Shown here piece after piece: positions 14,923-22,634 of a stretch of DNA of 34,942 nt. Location of the stretch: positions 1 to 34,942 of the forward strand of contig CALFZE010000049.1 in assembly GCA_937952285.1 (NCBI GenBank). The letters run 5' to 3'. A model generated the notes under the pieces. It was given only the letters and a program-made list of their open reading frames with translations. It was not told the origin of the DNA and ran no database searches. Within the stretch, counting starts at the first letter, position 1, and each line of letters begins with the position of its first letter. This stretch comes from UBA2428 sp002343545 (GTDB taxonomy: Bacteria; Bdellovibrionota; UBA2428). The translations under genes and the position numbers were made by a program.

Positions 14923-14954
14923 CTAGATTCTCCTTATCGATAGGGACATGAACA

Positions 14955-15599
14955 TCACGGCACGCTCCGGGGAGCGGACCGAAGAACACGGTTTTCGGGG
15001 ACGAGCACGGCCCGTCGGGCGATCTCGAAGGCCACGAGGCCCCCTTCGTTGGCGCAGAGCACCCAACGCGCGTGCGTCGGCTGGCGGCGCTCGTTCACGT
15101 CGAAGATCACGATGGGGTCTTCCGACGGATGGGGGGCGCAGAGGGATTGGAAGCGCGCGCGCAGCTCGGGGGCGTCGAAGGGCGTCCAAACGTTGTAGGG
15201 GCTACGGGAGCTGATCGAGACGAAGTTCCCCGAGCGCAGCACGGCCGCGAGCGAGGGGCCTTCCTCAAATCGGGCGCGGCCCGCGTTGACGAAGTAGGTC
15301 CCGGCGAACTTGAAGAAGTTCATGAGACGGAGTTCGGCGGCGCCCGCGCAGTCGCGGCAGTACGACTCGGGAATGGAACAGCCGAAGTCGTCGCCGCAGA
15401 GGTCAAGGCAGGCCGATTCGAAGCCCTGGCCGCAGCGGAACTCGAGGCTTTTGCGGTAGACGCCTCCGCGCGAAGACCAGTCCTCGTATTGCGAGATGCC
15501 GATCGGCCGCGCGCGCACGGGAGCGTCGCCCGTGGCGCGGGCCGCGGGCGCCAAAATCGAGGCGAGGATAAGGCACAGGGCCGCGAATCGCGTCGTCAT
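14955..15599 (-). CDS. Cys-rich exported protein of unknown function (214 aa)
   Basis: A signal peptide with an ARA-T cleavage site is followed by ~190 residues. A Cys cluster (ACLDLCGDDFGC, SYCRDC, about residues 69-99) leads into an LMNFF block, locally like the Cys-rich loop and LMNYF block of the 348-aa neighbour, so a shared small module is possible. No domain is recognised. Its ATG (15597-15599) immediately follows the TAA of the upstream gene (15600-15602), with GGGGAG as ribosome site inside that gene, so it is cotranscribed and probably coupled with it. Confidence 0.75.
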   Translation of the reverse strand: MTTRFAALCLILASILAPAARATGDAPVRARPIGISQYEDWSSRGGVYRKSLEFRCGQGFESACLDLCGDDFGCSIPESYCRDCAGAAELRLMNFFKFAGTYFVNAGRARFEEGPSLAAVLRSGNFVSISSRSPYNVWTPFDAPELRARFQSLCAPHPSEDPIVIFDVNERRQPTHARWVLCANEGGLVAFEIARRAVLVPENRVLRSAPRSVP

Positions 15600-18329
15600 T
15601 TAGCGTCTCCCCGGGGGAAAGGCGCGGGCGCAAGCTCCGGCGCCCTTGATCGCGCTCACGCGGAAGAAATCGTGGAGCTCGCAGTCGTCGCCGAAGACGG
15701 TCTTCATCTCGAGGTCGAGCCCGCCTTTGCAACGGTCCGTCTCGAAGCGGATGCTACGAAGCTGGTTGTTCACCTTCTGGGTGCCGACGGCGAGGAAGTT
15801 CGAGCCCGGGTAGCTACGCTCGAGATACTCGCGGGCGCGCGACTCACAGGTGTCGATCTCGCAGTCCTTGCCCTCGAGCAGGCCGCGGACGCATTTTTTC
15901 GGGACGCCGCCGTACGCGAGGTAGGTGCGGGTGATCCGGTCGATGTCGAGCGAGTAGGCGCGCGGCACGTCTTCGCCGTCGCTCATGCTCTTGTGGAAGC
16001 GCGCGAAGGCGCGGAAGAGGTAGACGCCGAGCTTGAGGGGGTTGATCGCGTTGCCCGCGAAGCTGCCGACGGCCGTCGCGGCGGAGCCGAAGCTCAGGTA
16101 GCAGGCCACGCAGCCGGAACCCGCGCCTCCCGCGCGATTGTTCATGCGGCTGCCTTCGACTTCGAGGCGGTGCTTCTCGTTCGCCTTGCAGGCGCCGATG
16201 GAGAGCCCCTCGAAGACGTAGGGGACGCCGGGCGAGAGCGCGGGCGCGCCCGAGGTGATGGCGAGTACGCACGGAACGCCGGCCAACGAGCCGAAGTCGA
16301 TGCCCGCCGTCCAAGCCCAGTGGTCCTTTTCTTTCTCGGGGACGAACTTGAGCTTGCCCTCGGCCATGAGCTTGCGCAGGCTCGTGACCTGGCCGCGCTT
16401 GATGTCGACCGTGACAAACGCGGGGATCTGGTTCCAGCCGAAGGCCGCCGCGTTGCCGAGGTCGACCATGAGCTCGACGACGGAAGCGCGCGTCTTGAAC
16501 CACGGGTCGTAGACCTGGCAGGCCGTGCGTTCGGCGTAGGGATTGAAGATCGGGGCGCCGGGCACGGCCGCCTGGAAGGGCAAAAGCGAGTCGGCGTAGG
16601 TGAACGCCGAGTAGATGCCGATGATGTCGGCCAGCGCGAGGCGAGCGCAGTGGCTGCCCGACCAGCAGAATGGCGTGGCCTCGCCGGCCGTACGCAGCGA
16701 AAGGAGCGGCCGGCCCGAGGCCGGACGGGGGTCCGCGCCGGGGGTGGCCGAGGTCGCGGCGTCGACGCCTTGTTCGGCGTCGTTCAGGACTTCCTTGAAC
16801 CAGGGCAGGTAACCGCTGCGGTCCAGGACGAAGCCCGGATCCTGCCAGAACTTCTCTTTTTGAAGGCGCTCGCACGACGCGAGCGCGCTCGAAGCGATGC
16901 CCTCGTAGTAGCGTTGGAACTCGTTGAGCTCGTTGCTCGACCAGTTGGTCGGGAGTCCGTCGAGAAAGCGGCTCTGCGCGAGCAATGCGAGATCGTCGCG
17001 GAGCAGTCCGAAGCTGCGGTTCGCGGCGTAATCGAACTCCGCGCAGAGATAGTAGAGCTGGTTCTTGCGCACGGGATCCGCGACGGCGAGGCGCGCTTCT
17101 TCGTCGATCTTCTGCCCGACGTAATCGGCCGGCAGGTGACGCGACAGGACGGAGAGGCGGTTGAGGCCGTCGTTCAATCGATTGCGCAGCAGCAGCGAGT
17201 TCGAGACGACCCGACCGCGGAACTCCTTGGCCCAGGTGTTCGCGTCGCCCTCGAAGAGCCCGGCCGGATCGCCGCTCCGAACGGGCGGCTCGGGTCGGCG
17301 AATGATCTCGCCGGTCGGACCGTTCGGCAGGTCGCGCAGCGAATCGGGCGAGCCTTTGACAGCGAGCTCGCGCAGGGCGCCGACCGAAAGGTGGGCCGAA
17401 TCGCAGGCCGGCGGCACGATGCTTTCGCAGCCGTTCGGAACGAAAAGCAGGGCTTCCTCGAGTGGAAGGCTCCGGAAGACTTCGGAGAACTCCCCCGCGT
17501 TCGGCAAGCGGAGCGGGAGGTTACGCCACGCCCACGAGAGCCAGATCCGCAGGCTGTTCCAATAGTCGAAGCCGATGGACCGCCACTCGGCGTCGCCGAC
17601 GCCTTTGATCTCCCAAAGCTGGACGTAGGCGCGCGAATCGAGCTGGGGAGCCCAGCAGTCGTCGAGGATGTCGGAGGCGCGGGTCGCGTCGAGAGCGATC
17701 TGGTTGAGCGAATTTTGCGAAGGCTTGCCGCTCAGGAGGTGACCCTGCAGGTTCGAGAAGCGCTTGAGGTAACGGCAGCGAAGTTCCGACCCGCCCGTGG
17801 GGGAGCGGCGGCGAAACGAAGGATCGGCGGCGAGGTCGCCGGGCGTCATCGCCCAAACGCGGCTGAGGTAGGCGTCCAAAGCCGGGCAGTACTCGCGGCC
17901 GTCGCAGCGGAGGCGGGCGATCGCGACGTATTCGCGGGCCGAGTTCGCCGTGGTGAGGTTCGTGGGCAACAACGGGATCTCGCCCGACAAGAGACGATGC
18001 GAAACGAGCCCGATGAGCTTGCCGACCGTGTAGCGGAAGCGGCGCATGCCCTCGGCCGCGGCCGCGTTGGGGTCGCCGTCCGTCGCCTTGGCGATGCCGT
18101 GCGCGAACTTGCCCGCGGCGTAGGCGTCCACGACGAGGAATACGGAAGTGGCGGCTTCGCGGGAGTCGGCCGCGCATTGGGCTTTGTTCGCGAAGCGGAT
18201 CGGGTTCAGATTAGGGGACTTGTAGGTGCGCAGGTACGTCGTCTGGGCCCGCACGTCGCGCGGGGACGTCGTCGTCGCGATCAGCGCGGCCAACAGGGCG
18301 AGCGCGCGTACCCGTTCGAATCGTTGCAT
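15600..18329 (-). CDS. Large exported protein of unknown function (909 aa)
   Basis: The start is set at ATG 18329, because GGAGG lies just upstream and the product then begins with a good signal peptide (cleavage about VRA-Q); the in-frame extension to 18368 is dropped. The mature protein of ~880 residues is rich in Arg, Trp and paired Cys (for example CDGREYC, CFWSGSHC-like and CKGGLDLEM regions) and largely helical in appearance. No catalytic motif or known family is recognised. A Gly/Ala-rich hydrophobic segment about 740-775 (SGCVACYLSFGSAATAVGSF) could contact a membrane. It is followed with no gap by the 214-aa gene and belongs to the run of exported proteins from 18917 down to 11531. 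Confidence 0.8.
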   Translation of the reverse strand: MQRFERVRALALLAALIATTTSPRDVRAQTTYLRTYKSPNLNPIRFANKAQCAADSREAATSVFLVVDAYAAGKFAHGIAKATDGDPNAAAAEGMRRFRYTVGKLIGLVSHRLLSGEIPLLPTNLTTANSAREYVAIARLRCDGREYCPALDAYLSRVWAMTPGDLAADPSFRRRSPTGGSELRCRYLKRFSNLQGHLLSGKPSQNSLNQIALDATRASDILDDCWAPQLDSRAYVQLWEIKGVGDAEWRSIGFDYWNSLRIWLSWAWRNLPLRLPNAGEFSEVFRSLPLEEALLFVPNGCESIVPPACDSAHLSVGALRELAVKGSPDSLRDLPNGPTGEIIRRPEPPVRSGDPAGLFEGDANTWAKEFRGRVVSNSLLLRNRLNDGLNRLSVLSRHLPADYVGQKIDEEARLAVADPVRKNQLYYLCAEFDYAANRSFGLLRDDLALLAQSRFLDGLPTNWSSNELNEFQRYYEGIASSALASCERLQKEKFWQDPGFVLDRSGYLPWFKEVLNDAEQGVDAATSATPGADPRPASGRPLLSLRTAGEATPFCWSGSHCARLALADIIGIYSAFTYADSLLPFQAAVPGAPIFNPYAERTACQVYDPWFKTRASVVELMVDLGNAAAFGWNQIPAFVTVDIKRGQVTSLRKLMAEGKLKFVPEKEKDHWAWTAGIDFGSLAGVPCVLAITSGAPALSPGVPYVFEGLSIGACKANEKHRLEVEGSRMNNRAGGAGSGCVACYLSFGSAATAVGSFAGNAINPLKLGVYLFRAFARFHKSMSDGEDVPRAYSLDIDRITRTYLAYGGVPKKCVRGLLEGKDCEIDTCESRAREYLERSYPGSNFLAVGTQKVNNQLRSIRFETDRCKGGLDLEMKTVFGDDCELHDFFRVSAIKGAGACARAFPPGRR

Positions 18330-18383
18330 ACGGAGCCTCCACTGAGGACGTAACCGAGGTCGATACAAAGTCAGGACGCTTGC

Positions 18384-18917
18384 TTACTGCGGGATCGTGC
18401 AGCCCGAAGCCTGCTTGAGGATCGTCGTGTAGAAGAGGATCATCGTCTGCTGCGCCGGCGTGAACTGGCGGTCGATGGAGCCGTCTTCGTTCACGAGGTG
18501 GTAGAGATAGGTGTTCATCGCGACGTAGAGGCTCGTCGGCACGTTCACGGACTGCGTGCAGTGGCCGTTCACGTACTTGAGCTGAACGCCGACGTAGGGC
18601 TGGAAGTCGTTGTTACTGTTGTTGCGGCCGCCGTCGATGATGACGACGCCGCCGGTGCCGGACGCGTTGTTGTTGTTATTGCCGACGCCGGCCGAGACGG
18701 TGACGACGAAGGCTTCGCCCTTGTTCGTGACCGAGGCGAGCTCGCAGCGGTCGCCTTTGCAGGCGACCTTCATCTTGTTGCGGATTTCGACTTGAATCTG
18801 ATCGTCGCTGAAGCGGGTGAGGCGGAACTCGTTCTCGATGCCGTCGTCGAACTCGCTGGCTTGCGCCGAAGCGAAGAACGCGAGCGAGCAGATCGAAAGG
18901 GATAGGATTTTTTTCAT
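18384..18917 (-). CDS. Small exported protein of unknown function (177 aa)
   Basis: A classic signal peptide (MKK start, AQA-S cleavage) precedes a ~155-residue secreted protein. It has an early CKGDRC pair, an Asn/Gly-rich low-complexity middle (a run of five Asn, then SNN) that is probably a flexible linker, and a C-terminal Tyr-rich part ending with a Cys pair (HCTQS and SGCTIPQ). AGAGAGG upstream serves as ribosome site. It is the first gene of the exported-protein run; the 134-bp gap behind it (18918-19051) is the likely promoter region for the run. Function is unknown. Confidence 0.8.
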   Translation of the reverse strand: MKKILSLSICSLAFFASAQASEFDDGIENEFRLTRFSDDQIQVEIRNKMKVACKGDRCELASVTNKGEAFVVTVSAGVGNNNNNASGTGGVVIIDGGRNNSNNDFQPYVGVQLKYVNGHCTQSVNVPTSLYVAMNTYLYHLVNEDGSIDRQFTPAQQTMILFYTTILKQASGCTIPQ

Positions 18918-19051
18918 TTTGCCTCTCTCAGCCTTTGCGGGCCCCTGTGACGGCTCTTGGCTAGCGGAACGGCTTGACGGGCGTCAGCAGGAAAGCGGGA
19001 GGGGGGGCGAGTCTTCGAACTCTTTAAGTGTCCGATGTTCGGAAAATCTTG
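18918..19051 (-). promoter_or_regulatory. Likely promoter region of the exported-protein run
   Basis: This 134-bp gap between the TIGR02147 regulator gene and the first exported-protein gene has an AT-rich end (19020-19065). It is the largest spacing in the neighbourhood and is therefore the probable promoter region. I found no confident -35/-10 pair and no terminator hairpin. Confidence 0.35.
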
Positions 19052-19942
19052 TTATTTTACGGCTGCTTGCGCCGTTTTAGGGTCCGTCGTGTCGCGGGCC
19101 GCGGTGAAGTGGCTCGTCACGTGGAATACGACGCGGTCTCCGGGCGGCGAAGACAACACGAGCTCGGACATCCGCTTTCTCGCGTCGACGAGAAGATCGA
19201 TGATCTTGCGTTGCACTTCTTCCGTCACGGAATAAGCCGCGAGCGAAAAGAAGGCCGGCTTCGCGAGATCGAGCGCGGCGACGGCTTTTTCGGCGAGACG
19301 CAATCCGTCCTCGAAAGTCGGATTAACGGACAAGTGCCCGCGCGCGAGGCCGGCTTGGATGGCGGCGTCCGAGGTCGTCCATCGACCGTCGCGTTCAACG
19401 ATGAGACCCTGCTGGAGAAGTCCGTCGAGAACTTGGCGAATCTGCGCGTCGGTCGGCTTGAGTTGCAGAAGGCGCGGGCGTATCCAATCCGCCTCGGGGC
19501 GGAAGCCGTCGAGTTTGGCCATCGCGTGGATGAGCATCGCGAGGCTGCCCAAGATGGCTTCGCTCTGTCGCGCATCGAGCGCGCGTTCCTTCGGAGAGGA
19601 AAGCCGTTGCTGGCCCCGGAGCGAATCGAGGACCGTCGAAAAGAAGTTGCGGATCTCGGCGTCCTTGGAGGTCTGCAGGCAAAGCAGGTAGGTCAGGTAT
19701 TGTTTCTCGAAGGAATCGAGCGCGAAAGTTCGGGCCGTGCCCGCGATCTTGTCGAGGCTCAAGTGACGCTTTCGGGCCAAGACGTACTGAAGGTAGGTTT
19801 TCGAGATGCCGATGCGCCGAGCGACGTACTCGTGCGAGAGGATCTTGGGCTTGGCTTGTTTAAGCTGAAGAAAACGATCGTTCAAAAAAGAGCGGTAGTC
19901 GGCGTAGGTATCGATCGAGCGGGAAGCCGAAGCGCGAGCCAT
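19052..19942 (-). CDS. TIGR02147-family helix-turn-helix regulator
   Basis: This 296-aa protein matches the TIGR02147/DUF4423 pattern, a family largely confined to Bdellovibrionota and Fibrobacterota. The N-terminal block 'DYRSFLNDRFLQLKQ' is followed by an HTH-like segment (SHEYVARRIGISKTYLQYVLARKRHLS, about 38-64), a DSFEKQYL helix, and the C-terminal domain containing QQGLIVERDGRW and the AKPAFFSLAAYSVTEE stretch. The family is presumed to regulate transcription; targets are mostly unknown. It lies 11 bp after the mannosyltransferase gene and directly upstream, on the same strand, of the exported-protein run, which makes that run a reasonable target. GGCGGAG precedes the ATG closely. Confidence 0.88.
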   Translation of the reverse strand: MARASASRSIDTYADYRSFLNDRFLQLKQAKPKILSHEYVARRIGISKTYLQYVLARKRHLSLDKIAGTARTFALDSFEKQYLTYLLCLQTSKDAEIRNFFSTVLDSLRGQQRLSSPKERALDARQSEAILGSLAMLIHAMAKLDGFRPEADWIRPRLLQLKPTDAQIRQVLDGLLQQGLIVERDGRWTTSDAAIQAGLARGHLSVNPTFEDGLRLAEKAVAALDLAKPAFFSLAAYSVTEEVQRKIIDLLVDARKRMSELVLSSPPGDRVVFHVTSHFTAARDTTDPKTAQAAVK

Positions 19943-19953
19943 ACTCCGCCAGG

Positions 19954-21486
19954 CTATCTTGAGCCCGAGACACCTTCAAGCAGGGCGGCGCGCGGACAGG
20001 CGAGAAGTTCGCGCACGTAGAGACGATGCGCGCCCATCCATGCGGGCGCGCGACGAGCGAACGTTGGAACGCTTGCGAACTCGCGACGACATACCGAAAA
20101 AAGGGGATGCCCGTCGGGCAGGAAGCCGCGGCCTCCGTAGACGACGGCGATCGTCGAGCCGAGTTCCGGATGCGCGAGCGCGAGGCGTGCGAGCGTCGCC
20201 TTCGCGTCGGGCGAATCGGCGGGAAGGTCGGCCGCGGCGTAGGCTTCGGGACGCGCGTAATAGCGAACCCGCAGCCCCGAGAAGACGTAGGGGTCGTCGC
20301 CGTAGGTGACGTAGGCGACGCCCCGTTCGAAGTGCCGGTCGAAGCGCTCGAGAAAAGCGATCTCCGTTCGACGAGGCAAGAAAGTGAAGAGCGCCAAGTA
20401 GGCGAGGTTGAGCGCGAAAAGCAAGGCTGCGACGCCGCGACGCCAACCGCGCCAAGGCGTCGAGCTCGTGGCGCCGTACTGCGCGACGGCCCAAGGCAGC
20501 AAGGCGGCGAGCGGAAAAAGGAAACGGAGCTCCTTGTGCGGAACGAAGCTGTGCGCGATGAGCATCGGGACGAAAGTCCACGTGAAGGGATCGCGCGGCC
20601 GCTTCCACGCCATCCATCCCAAGAGCAAGACGACGAGAATCCCGAGGGGAGGTGCGGTCTCGCCCACGAAGCGAAAATAAGCCCACCACGGATCCACGCC
20701 GAAGCCGCTCGCCCGGTCGTGAACGACGTTCTGAACGAAATTGTTTCCGACCGTCCAAACCCACTCGCCGTAGCCGACGCGATCGAAGATCGCCGAAAGT
20801 CCTTGGACGGCGAAGGCCGTCGCGACGAGCGCAATCCAGCGCGGCCAGGGCCAACGCGCCTGCCAGATCATCCAGAGGCCGAGGCCGGCCGCCATGAACC
20901 CGGTCTGGAAGCGGATCGCGACCGCCCACCCGATGAGCATCCCCACGACGACGCTACGGCCCCAGCTTCGACGTTCGTCCACGAGGACGAGGCCGAAGGC
21001 CGCCGCGAAGAAGGATCCCGCGACGGCCTCCGAGGACAGCCGCGCCGAGAGATAGGGCATCGCGAAGCCGACGGCGCTCGCGAGAAGCGCGGCGGCGAAG
21101 CCGGCGCGCGTCCGCTTCCGGATCGCGAGCAAAAGAAGCGCGGCCGAGGCGACGGAAAGAAGGACGCTCGAAAGTCGGAAGACGATCGCTTGGCCCCAAG
21201 GCCCGTCGATGCCCACGAGGCTCGCGAGGGCTCCGATCCCGTCGTAGGCGAAAACCTGGATCCAAGGGCGCATCCGCTCGTGGAACTCCCACGGCAGGAA
21301 GGAAAGCCCTTCGGCCGACGGCGCGCGGAGGTAATGGAGAAACTCGAGTATCTGGAAATGCTCGTCGGGGTGGTGAAAACCCGAGCTGCGGAAGGCCGCC
21401 ACGATCCGCAGCGCAAGTCCGACGACGACGAGGCCGAAAGCCCACTTCGTCGCCTTCGAAGCTCGAGCCAAGGAAGAGAAACTCAC
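19954..21486 (-). CDS. GT22/Alg9-like mannosyltransferase, multi-pass membrane protein
   Basis: A 510-aa integral membrane protein with about nine or ten hydrophobic segments. The first loop carries HPDEHFQ (residues 39-45), the acidic/His motif of the GT-C fold GT22 family (eukaryotic Alg9, Alg12 and GPI mannosyltransferases), and HKELRFLFP lies in a later loop, the second hallmark of that family. GT22 enzymes transfer mannose from a polyprenyl-phosphate donor on the outer face of the membrane. A bacterial member could mannosylate a lipid, glycan or exported protein. It starts with GTG (21486), one base after the thioesterase stop, so the two are coupled. Confidence 0.88.
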   Translation of the reverse strand: MSFSSLARASKATKWAFGLVVVGLALRIVAAFRSSGFHHPDEHFQILEFLHYLRAPSAEGLSFLPWEFHERMRPWIQVFAYDGIGALASLVGIDGPWGQAIVFRLSSVLLSVASAALLLLAIRKRTRAGFAAALLASAVGFAMPYLSARLSSEAVAGSFFAAAFGLVLVDERRSWGRSVVVGMLIGWAVAIRFQTGFMAAGLGLWMIWQARWPWPRWIALVATAFAVQGLSAIFDRVGYGEWVWTVGNNFVQNVVHDRASGFGVDPWWAYFRFVGETAPPLGILVVLLLGWMAWKRPRDPFTWTFVPMLIAHSFVPHKELRFLFPLAALLPWAVAQYGATSSTPWRGWRRGVAALLFALNLAYLALFTFLPRRTEIAFLERFDRHFERGVAYVTYGDDPYVFSGLRVRYYARPEAYAAADLPADSPDAKATLARLALAHPELGSTIAVVYGGRGFLPDGHPLFSVCRREFASVPTFARRAPAWMGAHRLYVRELLACPRAALLEGVSGSR

Positions 21487-21487
21487 T

Positions 21488-21937
21488 TCAGGAACTCTTG
21501 TCCTCGGCCCGCGCGAGGTAGGCGCCGCGGATTTTCGCCACGAGCTTGAGGCCTTCGAAGATCTTGCCCTCGATCTTGATCCGGCCGCGGCCTCGGGTCC
21601 GGAACTCCGAGAGGAAAGCGCGCACGGATTCGGGGCTCGCGTGGCTCACGATCTCGATGTCGCCCTGGGCGGGGGCGAGATAATGGATATCGCCGCGCGC
21701 GATGACGATGTTCTTGGCGGGCAGGCCCTCGCTTTCGAGGAGCGCGCGCAGACCCGCGTAGCAGGTCAGCGCGCCCGCCGCGTAGAGGCTGCCGCCGAAA
21801 AAGGTTCCCAGGTGGTTGAGGTTCGGCGCGAGCGAGACCTTGGAGCGCGCGCCGCCGTCGCGGGCGTCGACGAGTCGGAAGCCGAGCCGTTCGGCGGCGG
21901 GAATCTCGCTGAGGATATGGTCACCAAGGTCGGCCAT
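21488..21937 (-). CDS. Hot-dog fold thioesterase (YiiD C-terminal type)
   Basis: A 149-aa cytosolic protein resembling the putative thioesterase domain at the C-terminus of YiiD (PF09500). The core helix motif NLNHLGTFFGGSLYAAGALTCYAGL is the hot-dog helix with its preceding Asn/His, and the strands IVIARGDIHYLAPA and FRTRGRGRIKIEGKI complete the sheet. Such proteins are thought to hydrolyse acyl-CoA or acyl-ACP; the substrate is not evident. GGAGG lies very close to the ATG. It heads a small minus-strand group with the GT22 enzyme and the TIGR02147 regulator. Confidence 0.85.
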   Translation of the reverse strand: MADLGDHILSEIPAAERLGFRLVDARDGGARSKVSLAPNLNHLGTFFGGSLYAAGALTCYAGLRALLESEGLPAKNIVIARGDIHYLAPAQGDIEIVSHASPESVRAFLSEFRTRGRGRIKIEGKIFEGLKLVAKIRGAYLARAEDKSS

Positions 21938-21999
21938 GCCTCCAGACTAGGCGCAGTTTGACGGCCCATCGAGGGCACGAAGCGGAATTTTTGCGGGCC

Positions 22000-22626
22000 C
22001 TAGGGCCGATCACCCTTGGCGAAGTCCGCGATGCGCCAGCAGTAGAGGGCCGCGGTGGATCGGTAGGGACGGAATTTTTCGCCCGCGATCTCGAGCTTGC
22101 GCGCATCCGGCCGGGTGCGTTGGCGGCAGAGGATCTGAAAGCCTTTCTGCACGCCGAGGTCCGCGCTCGGCCAGACGTCGGGGCGGCCGAGACGGAAGAT
22201 GAGGTACATCTGCACCGTCCACGGTCCAACCCCGCGCGCCTGCGTGAGGATCTCGATGAGATCTTCGTCGCTCATGCGTTCGGCTTGGCGCGCCGTCGGA
22301 AGCTCGCCGAGCTTCTTGCGCTCCGCCAGATCTCGGATCGCGAGGGCCTTCGCGCGCGAAAGTCCCGCGCCGCGCAGCTCCTCCGGGTCCCGCGCGAGGA
22401 CCGACTCGGGCCGGGGGAAGCGCTCCTTCGGAAAGAGCGCCTTGAAGCGACCGAAGATCGTGCGCGCGGCGGCCCCGCTGAGTTGCTGGTAGACGACGGA
22501 GCGGACGAGGGCCTGGTAGGGATCTCGGCTCTGGTCGAAGCTCAACTCGACGGGACCGAGACGATCCGTCCACGCCGCCAGGCGGGGTTCCAGGCGAAGC
22601 AGGGCGCGGCAATGATCCCGGTTCAT
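22000..22626 (-). CDS. HhH-GPD DNA glycosylase (3-methyladenine type)
   Basis: A 208-aa base-excision repair enzyme of the AlkA-like HhH-GPD superfamily, which removes alkylated bases such as 3-methyladenine. The helix-hairpin-helix GVGPWT (132-137) and the catalytic Asp in SADLG (D156) are present, with YQQLS of the glycosylase core at 46-50. The start at ATG 22626 is preferred because GGAGA lies 6 bases upstream and the product matches the family length; the much longer open frame upstream is antisense to nothing real and overlaps queA in another frame. The ribosome site abuts the queA stop (gap 8 bases), so the two are cotranscribed. Confidence 0.9.
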   Translation of the reverse strand: MNRDHCRALLRLEPRLAAWTDRLGPVELSFDQSRDPYQALVRSVVYQQLSGAAARTIFGRFKALFPKERFPRPESVLARDPEELRGAGLSRAKALAIRDLAERKKLGELPTARQAERMSDEDLIEILTQARGVGPWTVQMYLIFRLGRPDVWPSADLGVQKGFQILCRQRTRPDARKLEIAGEKFRPYRSTAALYCWRIADFAKGDRP

Positions 22627-22634
22627 TTTTTCTC

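Noticed and set aside
12475..14943. 822-codon plus-strand open frame
   Set aside because: It is antisense to the 348-aa and 523-aa exported-protein genes, with the same artefactual composition and no ribosome site or domain.
15072..18353. 1093-codon plus-strand open frame
   Set aside because: It is antisense to two exported-protein genes that have signal peptides, ribosome sites and tight coupling. Its product is an Arg/Ala/Val/Glu-rich composition artefact of GC-rich codon bias with no domain.
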